From contig OZ242030.1 in assembly GCA_965205055.1 (NCBI GenBank), positions 1,798,001 through 1,862,000 on the forward strand: a DNA stretch of 64,000 nucleotides, written 5' to 3'. Both the position numbers and the translations under genes were made by a program. How positions within the stretch are numbered: the first letter of the stretch is position 1; every line of letters begins with the position of its first letter. This document shows positions 34,705-43,579 of the stretch, piece after piece. The notes under the pieces are model-generated. The model was not told where the DNA came from and did not search any database. It was given only the letters and a program-made list of their open reading frames with translations. Source of the stretch: CBDBBY01 sp965205055. Its GTDB lineage: Bacteria; Pseudomonadota; Alphaproteobacteria; Rhodobacterales; Rhodobacteraceae.

Positions 34705-34968
34705 GTGACACTGGAGCGGACACCCGAAGTGATCGCTGATCGCGAAAATATCTACGACTGTATCGAGGCGAACAACCCAGCGGCGGCATTGGCCTTGGAT
34801 GAGACCTGTTTTCAGAAAATGCCGAACGTCTGACCGATCAACCCAAGATCGACCGCCTTGAGCACCTGCAAAACACCGGAGAACTTGTCGCCCACGAAAA
34901 CAATCTCCTGATCCACGACATAACCGGCGACAAAGTGCGAATTTCGCGTGCGCTGCACCCTTCATCCG
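34705..34968 (+). pseudogene. RelE/ParE toxin, broken (copy A)
   Basis: GTG 34705 begins RTPEVIADRENIYD followed by EANNPAAALALDETC, then a frameshift after TGTTTTCAG. The rest (PKIDRL..., ELVAHENNLLIHDITGDKVR) is in another frame and is cut off near 34968 by transposase DNA. The original was a RelE/ParE-type toxin partnered with the RHH antitoxin. Confidence 0.75.
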
Positions 34969-35336
34969 TTGGGCCCCCAGCCGTGTTTGGGCGACATGTT
35001 GGTCTTCATCCAGGTCTCGTCCATGAAGACCCGCTTGCGCGGGTCCGCCCGGCCCTGAAAGCGCTTCCACCGCTCGCGGCGGCGCTTGACGCTGGCGCGC
35101 TCGCGCTTCGGAAGAGACAAGTTCTCCTCCAAAATCCCGTCAGGCTCCGATTGCCAAGGAACGACCTTCGGACGAGTCTGCGTCCGACGCTCGTAAACGA
35201 ACTCCGGTGCGTCCAAAGCCAAAACCTTCCGAACCGTCACTCGAGAAACCGCCGAATCCCGGCTGATCTCTCGAATCGAACGACCCTCCCGGTAACGGGC
35301 TCGACGTATCTCTCCAATCTTGCCCACTCCAAGCAC
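34962..35336 (-). mobile_element. Chimeric transposase fragment (IS21-like N-terminus joined to IS630)
   Basis: From 35336 the minus strand reads GKIGEIRRARYREGRSIREI and VSRVTVRKVLALDAPEFVYE, the HTH region of IS21 IstA-type transposases. At about 35060 it passes into DPRKRVFMDETWMKTNMSP, the DDE core of IS630 transposases. Both parts are incomplete. The junction records one element inserting into or recombining with another. Confidence 0.65.
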
Positions 35337-35629
35337 CCCGCCTCACTCTGCCAAATCATCGGAAAAGCAGTTGAACACAAGTCAAATGGGGTCACTCTTG
35401 CATGCCGATCCATAGATCCTGCGGAGTAGACCTTCGGCGTTGGCATTCACGCCAACCTCAAACATTATTCAAATGCGAACTAATGCACTTCCGATAGCCA
35501 TTCGCAAACTTAAGTGAATAAATCAACGAGCATTGGAGCGTCTGCAACGCAACTCGAGAGTTACGGATGTCGGGTGATGGCGGTGGCGAAGAGATTCGAA
35601 CCAATCTTTAACCAATTGTTTTTTTAATG

Positions 35630-35870
35630 GCTCGCGGTGCGAATCGCATGCAGGCGGAATCGACGACGTCTCCGACGCAAAATCGTGGGCTTGCACTCTG
35701 ATCAAGGCAGGCGAATAGACGCCATTGCACGTCGATTTAGCGGAATTTCCTTGCGACGCCGCGGCAATAGAAAGGAGGCCGCCTGAACCGGCATTCTTTG
35801 GTTGTCGATCATCTGGATGTGTTCATGAAACGGCCATGCCTACAAATTGCCAAATAAGCGACAATAACTT
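35630..35870. repeat. Dispersed ~240-bp repeat, copy B
   Basis: Second copy of the repeat at 26700-26940, sharing CTCTGATCAAGGCAGGCGAA and GTTCATGAAACGGCCATGCC. No protein is recognisable. The flanking stretches 35337-35630 and 35870-35941 show nothing else. Confidence 0.6.
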
Positions 35871-35941
35871 GGGCACCAAGATCCACAATAAAACCCACAA
35901 TCGTTCAAGGTTCCAAGAACCGGAACCCCGATCACAGCAAG

Positions 35942-36538
35942 TTATGTGAATAGAGGGTATGTGACAATTGCCTGTGATTTGTTTCGCCCTGCCACGATCA
36001 CAGGAACGTAAGTTACGCCATCTTGTTCACCCAGTTTCCGCCTGTTTTTTTGTTGAGTTGGCGCCTTTGCCTTTGACGGCGAAACTACAAAAAACACAAC
36101 TTTCTTATACTCAGGTGTAATCGCTTGCGCATGATATTCTGACAAAAGTGAAAGAAGATAATTCATATATAGTTCAGAGTTTCGCAGTTGGGCAGAGCAC
36201 CCCGCTCGCCTCGGACTGCGAGATTTCATTTCTCCCAAGATAATCTTTGAGCTACTTTTTCCTGTGGAGACAATTACGAAGTCACAGCGTTTGTTAGCCT
36301 TGGCATGCGAACCATGAATTAGGCAAGACAGTTGGCTGAACGCGTTCCTGAGCTTAACTTTCAGTTCGCCAGATGGAGCATGATCAAGTTCAAAAGCCAC
36401 AGAACCATCGGGTACCCTTTTGATCCGTAGTTCCTTTAGAACCGCGCAAGAATCATTCTCTTTTATCGAAAGCTCTCCAGACCCAGAAATGCTCAAAAAC
36501 AATTCGGGCCGTAGCAAATCCTGAAATGATTTTGTCAC
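35942..36538 (-). CDS. PD-(D/E)XK nuclease-like protein, partner of the ATPase
   Basis: GTG 36538 starts two bases after the ATPase stop, with AGGAG overlapping that stop, giving 198 aa. RCDFVIVSTGKSSSKIILGE followed by MKS fits the D-Xn-ExK core of PD-(D/E)XK nucleases (Asp, then Glu-Met-Lys). The surrounding residues are unassigned. Tight coupling to an ATPase gene suggests a two-gene ATPase-nuclease defence unit similar in design to PARIS or Septu but with a different nuclease type. Catalytic assignment is from this motif only. Confidence 0.6.
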   Translation of the reverse strand: MTKSFQDLLRPELFLSISGSGELSIKENDSCAVLKELRIKRVPDGSVAFELDHAPSGELKVKLRNAFSQLSCLIHGSHAKANKRCDFVIVSTGKSSSKIILGEMKSRSPRRAGCSAQLRNSELYMNYLLSLLSEYHAQAITPEYKKVVFFVVSPSKAKAPTQQKNRRKLGEQDGVTYVPVIVAGRNKSQAIVTYPLFT

Positions 36539-36539
36539 T

Positions 36540-37901
36540 CTACTCCTCAATCAAAAAATGAATATCTTGAGCCTTGATATTCTCGTCAGCAATAATGTTG
36601 TCAAAAATCTCGGATTCAATTCCAGACTTCGACACGCTCATTTCACGAAAGCCAGTAGATGGGTCAGCACAATATGCCCGAACCTGATCCGGCGTAAGTA
36701 TGTCCTGCTCCCTCAATCTGTACCTACTGAGCAACTCCCTTCCATCTTCGCCAGCCTCGGAAAGTGAAATCAAGTTGTTGATCTCACGTACGATGTAGTC
36801 GCTATGGGTGGTCAGAAGGACCTTTACCTCAGCATTCACAAGCCGCGCAATCAGACGCGCAAACTTCACTTGGTTGTCAGGGTGCAAATTCAACTCTGGT
36901 TCATCGATGATCAAAATTTGATTCTTTCCTGCAACATGGTTGATATACATATCCACCAGAAACAAAGATTTCACAGAAGACGATGCGATGTAGAGGGGAA
37001 CAACAATCTTTGATTGATTCCGCTTCTTTCGTGGACTGTAGATAAGTTGCCCACTATTGGATTGAAAGGCACCGCCATCTAGCAGGTCATTCAATGCGTC
37101 AAAGACATATTTGTAGTCGTCTTTGGCTTCCCGTAGAAAGCTTTTGCGTTTGCTGATATTGTCGTAATCCCGAATTGTATCGATGTTATCTTGTATTGGC
37201 TGAGCATATCGCGAGCGCATTGCCTCAATAATTTCTATCGGGTTGATTTTTTCAGAATCCCGAAGATGCGAAACGATTGCATTGCTGTTCACATCGAGAT
37301 CCTTGTAAAAAAGTGCGGCTCCTGTTCTCTCTGATGTTACTGCAAAAGGTGTTGGGATTTTCTTTCCGAGAAATGTACCAAAGATCACATTGCTAACAAT
37401 TCCGCTGAGAATTTGTCGGGGTATTTTCATCCCTTGATCATAGGAGTAAGCAAAAGTCATGGTCCCAGCCTCAGGATCTATTTCACCTTCCAGTTTATTC
37501 CCCTTCAATACCGTCACTGTGACACGGTAATGTCCCAGTTCTCGCAGCTCTTTGTCCTCTAATTCAAAAGAAAATTTAGTTCCAGAGAAGAAATCATCAG
37601 GAGCATTGAAAAATTGATCAAGACCAGAAGCAAATCTCACGCCTGCATTTGCCAAGTAAATCCCAAAATCGTCCCTGATCTTCTTCAGATCGATCACAGC
37701 TGGCTCACCATCGAGCAGCTTTTGCAAGACTTCACTTTCTATGCCAAAATCAAAAAATTGCGAAAAGTCCTTGAGCACAGCATACACTGCGTAGCTTGTA
37801 TACGTCTTCCCAGAACTGTTTGGACCGCATATTACGGTCAGGTCTGCAAGGGTAATCGCCCCGCTACCAGCTTGCCCGAAATCTTTGAACTCAATGCGCA
37901 T
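36540..37901 (-). CDS. AAA ATPase (AAA_15/OLD-like)
   Basis: A 453-aa protein from ATG 37901 with GAGGG upstream. Walker A is VICGPNSSGKTYTS, Walker B with D-loop is ILIIDEPELNLHPDNQ, and LLTTHSDYIVREI carries the switch His. The middle part holds the signature-like insertion. It is an SMC/RecF-type ATPase without a fused nuclease. The nuclease appears to be the next gene. AT-rich codon use contrasts with the catabolic operons. Confidence 0.85.
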   Translation of the reverse strand: MRIEFKDFGQAGSGAITLADLTVICGPNSSGKTYTSYAVYAVLKDFSQFFDFGIESEVLQKLLDGEPAVIDLKKIRDDFGIYLANAGVRFASGLDQFFNAPDDFFSGTKFSFELEDKELRELGHYRVTVTVLKGNKLEGEIDPEAGTMTFAYSYDQGMKIPRQILSGIVSNVIFGTFLGKKIPTPFAVTSERTGAALFYKDLDVNSNAIVSHLRDSEKINPIEIIEAMRSRYAQPIQDNIDTIRDYDNISKRKSFLREAKDDYKYVFDALNDLLDGGAFQSNSGQLIYSPRKKRNQSKIVVPLYIASSSVKSLFLVDMYINHVAGKNQILIIDEPELNLHPDNQVKFARLIARLVNAEVKVLLTTHSDYIVREINNLISLSEAGEDGRELLSRYRLREQDILTPDQVRAYCADPSTGFREMSVSKSGIESEIFDNIIADENIKAQDIHFLIEE

Positions 37902-37935
37902 TTTTGCCCTCAGCTGTGCAAGAGGCCTTCTCAGG

Positions 37936-38124
37936 TTAGGGTTTAGCTCTAAGGTGTGGAGTAATCGAGGTCAATAAGGAATCAAGTTTCCCACGACCCT
38001 CGGAAGACACGATGATCGACCTTCCGCGAAGCTCCCATCTCCATGAAGTGACCCGTTTGTTTTCATCTCTGGCGAAAATGGGGTTAATGCGAAGTACTGT
38101 TGCCTTAGTGATTCTTTGTGTCAA
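37936..38124 (-). CDS. Hypothetical small protein upstream of the ATPase, possibly truncated
   Basis: A 62-aa frame from TTG 38124 (TRITKATVLRINPIFARDEN, then VTSWRWELRGRSIIV) ends 35 bp before the ATPase start on the same strand. Its 5' side meets IS4 transposase DNA at about 38130, so it may be the remaining end of a larger gene that was cut by the insertion. Not recognised. Confidence 0.35.
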   Translation of the reverse strand: MTQRITKATVLRINPIFARDENKRVTSWRWELRGRSIIVSSEGRGKLDSLLTSITPHLRAKP

Positions 38125-38149
38125 TTTCGTGCAGATTTCGGTCGTGATA

Positions 38150-38430
38150 GGACTCTTTCACGAGGGCGCGATCGCCCAAGTCCTTTCCCCTCGTTCGATC
38201 GAAGCGGCGCTGGACGGGTGCGGGGTCCGCAGCTTGCGGCGCCGCGATCTTTCTCTGGAGGCGATGGTCTGCTACGCGATCGCGATGGGTCTGTTCAGGC
38301 AAGTCTCCACGCGCGAGGTTCTTCGCTGTCTGGCGGACGGTCTCCACCTTGTGGCCCCTGGGGTTCCGGTGCGGATTTCGGGTAAGTCCTCGATCTCCCG
38401 GGCCGCGTCTGACCGCCGCGACCGGATCCG
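38150..38430 (+). mobile_element. IS4-family transposase, N-terminal fragment
   Basis: The plus strand reads LSPRSIEAALDGCGVRSLRR, LEAMVCYAIAMGLFRQVSTR and EVLRCLADGLHLV then ISGKSSISRA, the typical N-terminal domain of IS4 transposases. The catalytic DDE part is missing. It is followed by the dispersed repeat shared with 34018. Confidence 0.7.
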
Positions 38431-38466
38431 AAACGCGGAAAAGCGAATTCATGCCTCAGGCCTCGC
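38412..38466. repeat. Dispersed repeat unit (copy B)
   Basis: Matches 34018-34076 (AAACGCGGAAAAGCGAATTC, CTCGCCCGAGG). Here it joins directly to the toxin-antitoxin duplicate, whereas in copy A a 260-bp element intervenes. Confidence 0.55.
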
Positions 38467-38490
38467 CCGAGGCATCGAACCTAAAACCAA

Positions 38491-39092
38491 ATCTTGAAAT
38501 TGCCGGCGGCAGGGATACGCTGTACTAATCCTGTGCCGCATCGGGAAAATGCCATGAGCCGAACCACATTTACGTTCCGGGTCGAAGAAGACCTTAAAGA
38601 GAATTTCGCTTCCGTCGCAAAATCCATGGATCGCACCGGCGCCCAGCTGCTGCGCGACTGCATGCGCGATCTGGTACGCCGCCAGCAGGAGCCTGAGGAA
38701 CACGATGCCTGGTTCCGCGAACAGGTACGGACCGGACTGGATTCAGCCAATGCCGGCAAGCTGGAGCCGCATGAAAAGGTCGAAGAGAAATTTGCCGCTC
38801 GCAGAGCCGAAACCCGCCGCAAGCTTGATATTCTATCGTGAAGCCGGAGTGGACGCCCGAAGCGATCGCTGACCGCGAAAGCATCTACGGTTATATCAAG
38901 GCGGACAACCCAGCGGCGGCATTGCCTCTGGATGAGCTCTGTTTTCAGAAAAAGCCGAACGTCTGACCGATCACCCCAAGATCGGTCGCCTTGGGCGCGT
39001 GCAAAACACCCGAGAACTTGTTGCCCACGAAAACAATCTCCTGATCCACGACATAACCGGCGACAAAGTGCGAATTTCGTGTGCGCTGCAGG
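38491..39092. repeat. ~600-bp duplicated toxin-antitoxin segment, copy B
   Basis: Counterpart of 34362-34968. This copy keeps the full antitoxin frame and the whole toxin length, although the toxin has a frameshift at the same spot (TGTTTTCAGAAAA). A shared lesion suggests the toxin was already dead before duplication. Confidence 0.75.
38554..38841 (+). CDS. Ribbon-helix-helix antitoxin
   Basis: A 95-aa CopG/ParD-like antitoxin: MSRTTFTFRVEEDLKENFAS (strand and first helix) and GAQLLRDCMRDLVRRQQ. The C-terminus (KFAARRAETRRKLDILS) is intact. Its stop overlaps the GTG of the toxin. It probably autoregulates the operon; the toxin downstream is frameshifted, so it is effectively an orphan. Near-identical to the protein at 34422 over the first ~80 residues. 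Confidence 0.85.
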   Translation: MSRTTFTFRVEEDLKENFASVAKSMDRTGAQLLRDCMRDLVRRQQEPEEHDAWFREQVRTGLDSANAGKLEPHEKVEEKFAARRAETRRKLDILS

Positions 39093-39133
39093 CGGTGAAG
39101 CAATGGCCGCCGACGAAACGACAACAGAAATGA
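38838..39133 (+). pseudogene. RelE/ParE toxin, frameshifted (copy B)
   Basis: GTG 38838 overlaps the antitoxin stop. The first frame gives KPEWTPEAIADRESIYGYI and DNPAAALPLDELCF. After about 38940 the correct sequence continues in another frame as SEKAERLTDHPKIGRLGRVQ, ELVAHENNLLIHDI and GDKVRI to 39133. One indel inactivates the toxin. Confidence 0.8.
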
Positions 39134-40320
39134 TGGATTTGAGGACAGCACTCACAGGCTGAGCTTTCCACTGAGCGGCAAAATAAAGGCCAGCACACCT
39201 GCAATCGCGCGCCGCATTTGCCGTCTGGCCGCAATGGCGAAACGCTGTTGCGCAATAACGGCCTGTCTGCCGCCGCTGCAGCAAAAACGGCCACAATTTT
39301 CCTTTACTGCGCGGGGCTGGGCAGGCGAAAACGTCTTTGTCGCCTTGTTTGCGCTCTTCGAGTTCTTCGCGGGAATCCCTGCGGTGCTTGCCGCCGCGTA
39401 CCGAACCGGCCTATTCCCGCATCTGCAATATGGTTGGTCGGATATTCATGCGATGGCGGTCATGGCGGCTGCGCCAATGTTCTGGCTCTTGCTGTGCCGG
39501 TGGGTACGTTTCAGCGGCGCAAACCTGCAGCACAGGGGGAGTTAATGAATCATTCCCTTCAAGCTTACCGCCTTTGTGGTCGCGCGCGGAATCGCCGCCT
39601 TTCTCGTCACCCGGCGGACCTGAGCCTTGATCGAATATTTTGAGCACGCCGCGTAAAACAGGCAGGGCCTTGCTGGAGCGTCAGGATCGGCCTGTCTTTT
39701 GGACGGGCCGTTCATACCGCGCTCATCGCATCGATAGTCATTGAACGACCGAATTCAAATTTTGCTCCGGAGAGACTTTTCCCGTAGGCCTTTGGCATAT
39801 TGGCTTCGCTGTCCGGCCTTATCCGTCGCAGTTTTTCCTTGCAGCAACCGCCTTGGGGTCATCTTCCGGACGGGCGAAACCCAGCTTCACCTGCATTTTC
39901 GCCATTGTAGCGGTGTGACAGGAAGCCGCCTGCAATGGCCTGTTCCTTGAGATTATGGCAACTGCATCTCGAGATCGTTAGAATTCAGGTGGAAAGCCGG
40001 CGGGAGCGCGACGTCGGCGAGATGCTCGCCCGCGTTCAGCATGCCCCTGCAATCATTGATCCCAACCCATGCGGTCGCGTTCCGGACTGAAATGCGTTGC
40101 ATTGATCAAATTTAATTTCAATGCCGCCTACCATTGATGCACGTCGATGCAAATATAGCCAACTGCGTATTGACGCCGCTTGGCGCATTCCTTAGCGTCG
40201 AATGCGGTCGTTCCCCGCAGTTGGAAGAGCTTCGCATCCTGACGGGCGAATGGCACACGAAACCGTATTCATGTACCGCCTTGCCCGTAACGCGGAGCCG
40301 GGCAGCCCAGGGAGAGACCC
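39134..40320. other. Region without assignable genes upstream of the ABC transporter
   Basis: About 1.2 kb. A 103-codon plus-strand frame at 39234-39545 contains hydrophobic stretches (FVALFALFEFFAGIPAVLAA) and could be a membrane-protein fragment, but I do not recognise it. A short minus-strand piece near 39850 (MQVKLGFARPEDDPKAVAA) is also unassigned. The last ~200 bp should hold the transporter promoter. Confidence 0.4.
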
Positions 40321-41400
40321 ATGAAAAGCAAATACACGCGTCGCCGCTTTCTTTCCACCACCGCGGCAGCCGGGGCCGCAACTCTTGCGATGCCGTCGCT
40401 GTCGCGAGCCGCTGACCGTGAAATCACTGTCGGCACCTACGGCGGGTTCTTCGAGGAATCCTTCCGTAACGGCGTTTACCCGGACTTCACCGCCGCCACC
40501 GGCATCAAGGTGAACTCGGTCGCGGTGCCGACCGGCGAAACCTATATCGTGCAGATTCGCAACGCTGCGCGCGGCAAGAAGGCCCCGGCGGATGTGGCGA
40601 TGATGGCCAATGTTCCGCGCTTGCGCGGGCAAGCGCAGAACCTGTTCAAGCGTCTTGACCCAGCAAAGATTCCAAACTTGTCCCACCTGCCGGAAGAGTT
40701 CCAGTACAGCTATGACGACGGGTCCTTTTACGCTTCAGCCGCGATCGCGTGGTTCATCACGCTCGTGACGAACACCGACGTGATGCCCGACCCCGTCGAG
40801 AGCTGGGCGGAGATGTGGGATCCCAAACACGAAAACTCGCTGGGTCTGCTGGGTTTGGCCACAAACTCGAACCTGCTGGAAATCACCTCGACCACGTTTC
40901 TCGGCGGCACCGATATTCTGGACTCCCAGAACGGCATCGAGCAGGCCTTCCAAAAGCTCGCGGAACTGACTCCGAACGTGCGTTTGTGGTACAAGGATGA
41001 GGGCACATTCCAGCAGCAGCTGGTCGACGGCGAGATTCCGTGGGGCCAGTATTACCACGACGTCACCGTTCTGAAGGCGATGGACGGCGAGCCGCTTCGC
41101 TCGAACTTCCCGAAAGAGGGCGGCGTTCGCGAAACCGGCAGCTGGATCGTGCCGGAACATTCCACGATGGATGAAGAGGTGCATGTCTATATCAACTACA
41201 TGCTCGACCCGGCAATTCAGGCGCATTTGGCGCGCAATGTGGGCACGGCGCCCGTTGTCGACCCGGCGGCTACCGGGCTGAGCGCCGAGGAGTTTGCGAT
41301 GGTGTCCAGCGACATCCCGCCCATCGTGCCGAAATACCAAATGTATTTCGATCACGGCGACTGGATCGCCGACCGCTGGAGCCAGCTGATTTCAAGCTGA
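40321..41400 (+). CDS. Periplasmic binding protein of a polyamine-type ABC transporter (PotD-like), Tat-exported
   Basis: A 359-aa protein. The start TRRRFLSTTAAAGAATLA is a twin-arginine signal with cleavage expected near SRAAD. The mature part begins REITVGTYGGFFEESFRN, like PotD/PotF extracellular solute-binding proteins, and has WYKDEGTFQQQLVDGEIPWG typical of the second lobe. It would capture an organic cation or polyamine-like solute in the periplasm and deliver it to the permeases encoded downstream. A strong hairpin separates it from the ATPase gene, which may raise its level over the other components. Confidence 0.88.
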   Translation: MKSKYTRRRFLSTTAAAGAATLAMPSLSRAADREITVGTYGGFFEESFRNGVYPDFTAATGIKVNSVAVPTGETYIVQIRNAARGKKAPADVAMMANVPRLRGQAQNLFKRLDPAKIPNLSHLPEEFQYSYDDGSFYASAAIAWFITLVTNTDVMPDPVESWAEMWDPKHENSLGLLGLATNSNLLEITSTTFLGGTDILDSQNGIEQAFQKLAELTPNVRLWYKDEGTFQQQLVDGEIPWGQYYHDVTVLKAMDGEPLRSNFPKEGGVRETGSWIVPEHSTMDEEVHVYINYMLDPAIQAHLARNVGTAPVVDPAATGLSAEEFAMVSSDIPPIVPKYQMYFDHGDWIADRWSQLISS

Positions 41401-41419
41401 TCCGGACTTTCGGCTTAAA

Positions 41420-41451
41420 GCGGCCCCGGCGCCGGGGCCGCGCCCCTTTTT
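41420..41451 (+). terminator. GC-rich hairpin with T-run between binding protein and ATPase genes
   Basis: A perfect 22-bp inverted repeat (GCGGCCCCGG and its complement, 41420-41441) is followed by GCCCCTTTTT. It can act as a partial terminator or mRNA-stabilising stem, consistent with the higher demand for binding protein in ABC operons. Confidence 0.7.
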
Positions 41452-41464
41452 GAGCGGAGGCGGA

Positions 41465-42523
41465 ATGTCCGGCCTTGTGATTGAAAACGTAACCAAGAAA
41501 TTCGGCTCCTTCACCGCCGTGGAGGACGTGAATCTGCATTTCACATCCGGCGAGATGATCTGTTTTCTGGGTCCCTCCGGCTGCGGCAAGACCACGCTCT
41601 TGCGCGTGATCGCCGGACTGGAAAGCCCCACCGAGGGAACGATTGAATTTGACGGGCAGAACCTGACTTCGATCCCGGTTCACCAGCGCAACGTGGGCAT
41701 GGTGTTTCAGTCCTTCGCATTGTTCCCGCATCTGAGCGTTGCGGAAAACATTTCCTATTCCATGCGCGTTCGCGGACATTCCAGGACGGAGCGCGAGGAC
41801 CGGGTCCGCGAACTGCTGGACATGATTCACCTGCCGGGGATCGAGGACCGTCGCATCAGCCAGCTATCGGGCGGGCAGCGTCAGCGGGTCGCCATTGCGC
41901 GAGCATTGGCGCTGAACCCGCAAATCTTCCTGCTCGACGAGCCGATGTCGGCGCTGGACGCGAACCTGCGCGAGTCGATGCAGATCGAGTTGCGCAAACT
42001 GCAGCAGGAGCTGGGCATAACCACCGTCGTCGTCACTCACGACCAAACCGAAGCCATGACCATGGCGGATGACATCGTGGTCATGAGCGCCGCTCGGGTG
42101 CAACAGACCGGCCGGCCGATCGACATCTACAAGAAGCCGGTGAACAAGTTCGTCGCCGGTTTCATCGGCACTTCGAACCTTCTTCCCGCGAAGATGACGG
42201 GGGCGGATCAAGTCCGAATCGGCGAGCACGGCATTCGGGTTTGTCAAAGCGGCGAGGGCGTTGCGCAAGGGCAGGACGTTCTGCTGATGACCCGGCCCGA
42301 AGAAATCTACATTCATGCCGGCAGCGACCGGAGCGGCGAAAATCAAGTGAATGGCCGGGTAACCTTCATCCGCGACGTCGGGGCAACGATCGAGATTCTT
42401 GTTGATTGCGGGGGGCATGAAATCAGCTCCCTTATGACGCCGAAAGGTTTCCCCGAGGTCAAGGTCGGACAGGACGTGATCGTCGAGATGCCCGTGGACG
42501 CTTGCATGGCGCTGGCGGCATGA
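41465..42523 (+). CDS. ABC transporter ATP-binding protein (PotA-like)
   Basis: A 352-aa ATPase from ATG 41465 with GGAGG upstream. Walker A is FLGPSGCGKTTLL, signature LSGGQRQRVAIARAL, Walker B FLLDEPMSALDANL, and the H-loop TTVVVTHDQTEAMT. The C-terminal TOBE domain (~260-350, VNGRVTFIRDVGATIEI) is typical of polyamine and iron importers. It would energise import through the two permeases encoded next. Confidence 0.92.
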   Translation: MSGLVIENVTKKFGSFTAVEDVNLHFTSGEMICFLGPSGCGKTTLLRVIAGLESPTEGTIEFDGQNLTSIPVHQRNVGMVFQSFALFPHLSVAENISYSMRVRGHSRTEREDRVRELLDMIHLPGIEDRRISQLSGGQRQRVAIARALALNPQIFLLDEPMSALDANLRESMQIELRKLQQELGITTVVVTHDQTEAMTMADDIVVMSAARVQQTGRPIDIYKKPVNKFVAGFIGTSNLLPAKMTGADQVRIGEHGIRVCQSGEGVAQGQDVLLMTRPEEIYIHAGSDRSGENQVNGRVTFIRDVGATIEILVDCGGHEISSLMTPKGFPEVKVGQDVIVEMPVDACMALAA

Positions 42524-42730
42524 TGGATGCGACGGAGGTGGAGCGCTTCGAACAGATCGAGCGTCCAACCCAGGATACGCGCATCTGGGGAGGCGCGTGC
42601 TGCATAAATCAGGCTTGTTCGGCCGGACAAGGTCCGACCTGATGGCCGCGAGAGACGCCGCAGCAAATGAAAATCTCGCTTGGCCGGACAGAGCTATCGC
42701 AGCGCGACGATATCGGGAAGGAGAACCGAA

Positions 42731-43579
42731 CTGACGGTCCTTAAGGAAAACACATTCGGCAGGTATCTGACCTTGGTCCCTTCGTCGGTGATGCTGGGAG
42801 TGTTCTTCCTAATCCCTTTCGTGCTGATCTTGGCGGTCAGCGTTGCGCACAAGACCCCGGGCGGCGATTTCATCTTCGGTTTCACTGCGACGCATTACGA
42901 ACGCTTCTTCTCCGGGCTGTATATCGGGCGGACGATCTTTTCGACTGTCGCTGCGCTGTCCGTTTCGGTCCTGACCTTGCTGGTCGCTTTTCCCTTCACT
43001 TACATGCTGACCCGATTTACAGGGCGCAACCGCACCTTGTGGCTGATCTACATTCTGGCGCAATTGTCGCTGTCCGAGGTGCTGATCGCCTTTGGCTGGC
43101 AAGTGCTGTTTTCAAGCACTGCAGGTCTGTCGAACTTTCTGGTTCTGCTGGGTATTGTCGACGAATCCTTTCCCATGGCGCCGAGCCTGAGCGCGGTGAT
43201 CACGGCGCTGGTTTATCTGGCGCTGCCCTTTGCGGTCCTGTTGCTTTATCCGGCCCTCAGCCGGATCGACAAAAGCTACATGGAAGCCAGCCAGACCATG
43301 GGAGCTTCTCCGGTGCGGACCTTTTTTACAGTCGTGGTCCCGATCGCGCGTCCGGCACTGATCTCGACCGGGGTAACCATGTTCGTGCTTACGCTGGGCG
43401 CGATCATCACGCCGCAAGTATTGGGCCGTCCTTCGCACTGGACGTTGTCGGTGCTGATACAGGATCAGGCCATATTCAGCGGCAATATGCCGTTCGCGGC
43501 GGCGCTGGCGGTCGTCCTGCTGATCTTGGCCGGGAGCGTGATTGCGCTGGTGCTGCGACTGAACAAGGGGGATGGATGA
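42731..43579 (+). CDS. ABC transporter permease (PotB-like)
   Basis: About 282 aa with six predicted membrane segments, starting YLTLVPSSVMLGVFFLIPFV. The EAA loop reads YMEASQTMGASPVRTFFTVV. AAGGAG at 42718-42723 points to a start at CTG 42731; the frame is open back to TTG 42680, so the exact start is uncertain. A ~155-bp spacer separates it from the ATPase gene, and its stop overlaps the next gene (ATGA). Confidence 0.85.
   Translation: MTVLKENTFGRYLTLVPSSVMLGVFFLIPFVLILAVSVAHKTPGGDFIFGFTATHYERFFSGLYIGRTIFSTVAALSVSVLTLLVAFPFTYMLTRFTGRNRTLWLIYILAQLSLSEVLIAFGWQVLFSSTAGLSNFLVLLGIVDESFPMAPSLSAVITALVYLALPFAVLLLYPALSRIDKSYMEASQTMGASPVRTFFTVVVPIARPALISTGVTMFVLTLGAIITPQVLGRPSHWTLSVLIQDQAIFSGNMPFAAALAVVLLILAGSVIALVLRLNKGDG

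Larger units (their letters stand above)
34362..34968. repeat. ~600-bp duplicated toxin-antitoxin segment, copy A
   Basis: From ATCTTGAAATTGCCGGCGG onward this stretch is highly similar to 38491-39092, including antitoxin and toxin. The two copies have diverged by substitutions and small indels. Copy A is cut off at its right end by transposase sequence. Confidence 0.75.
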
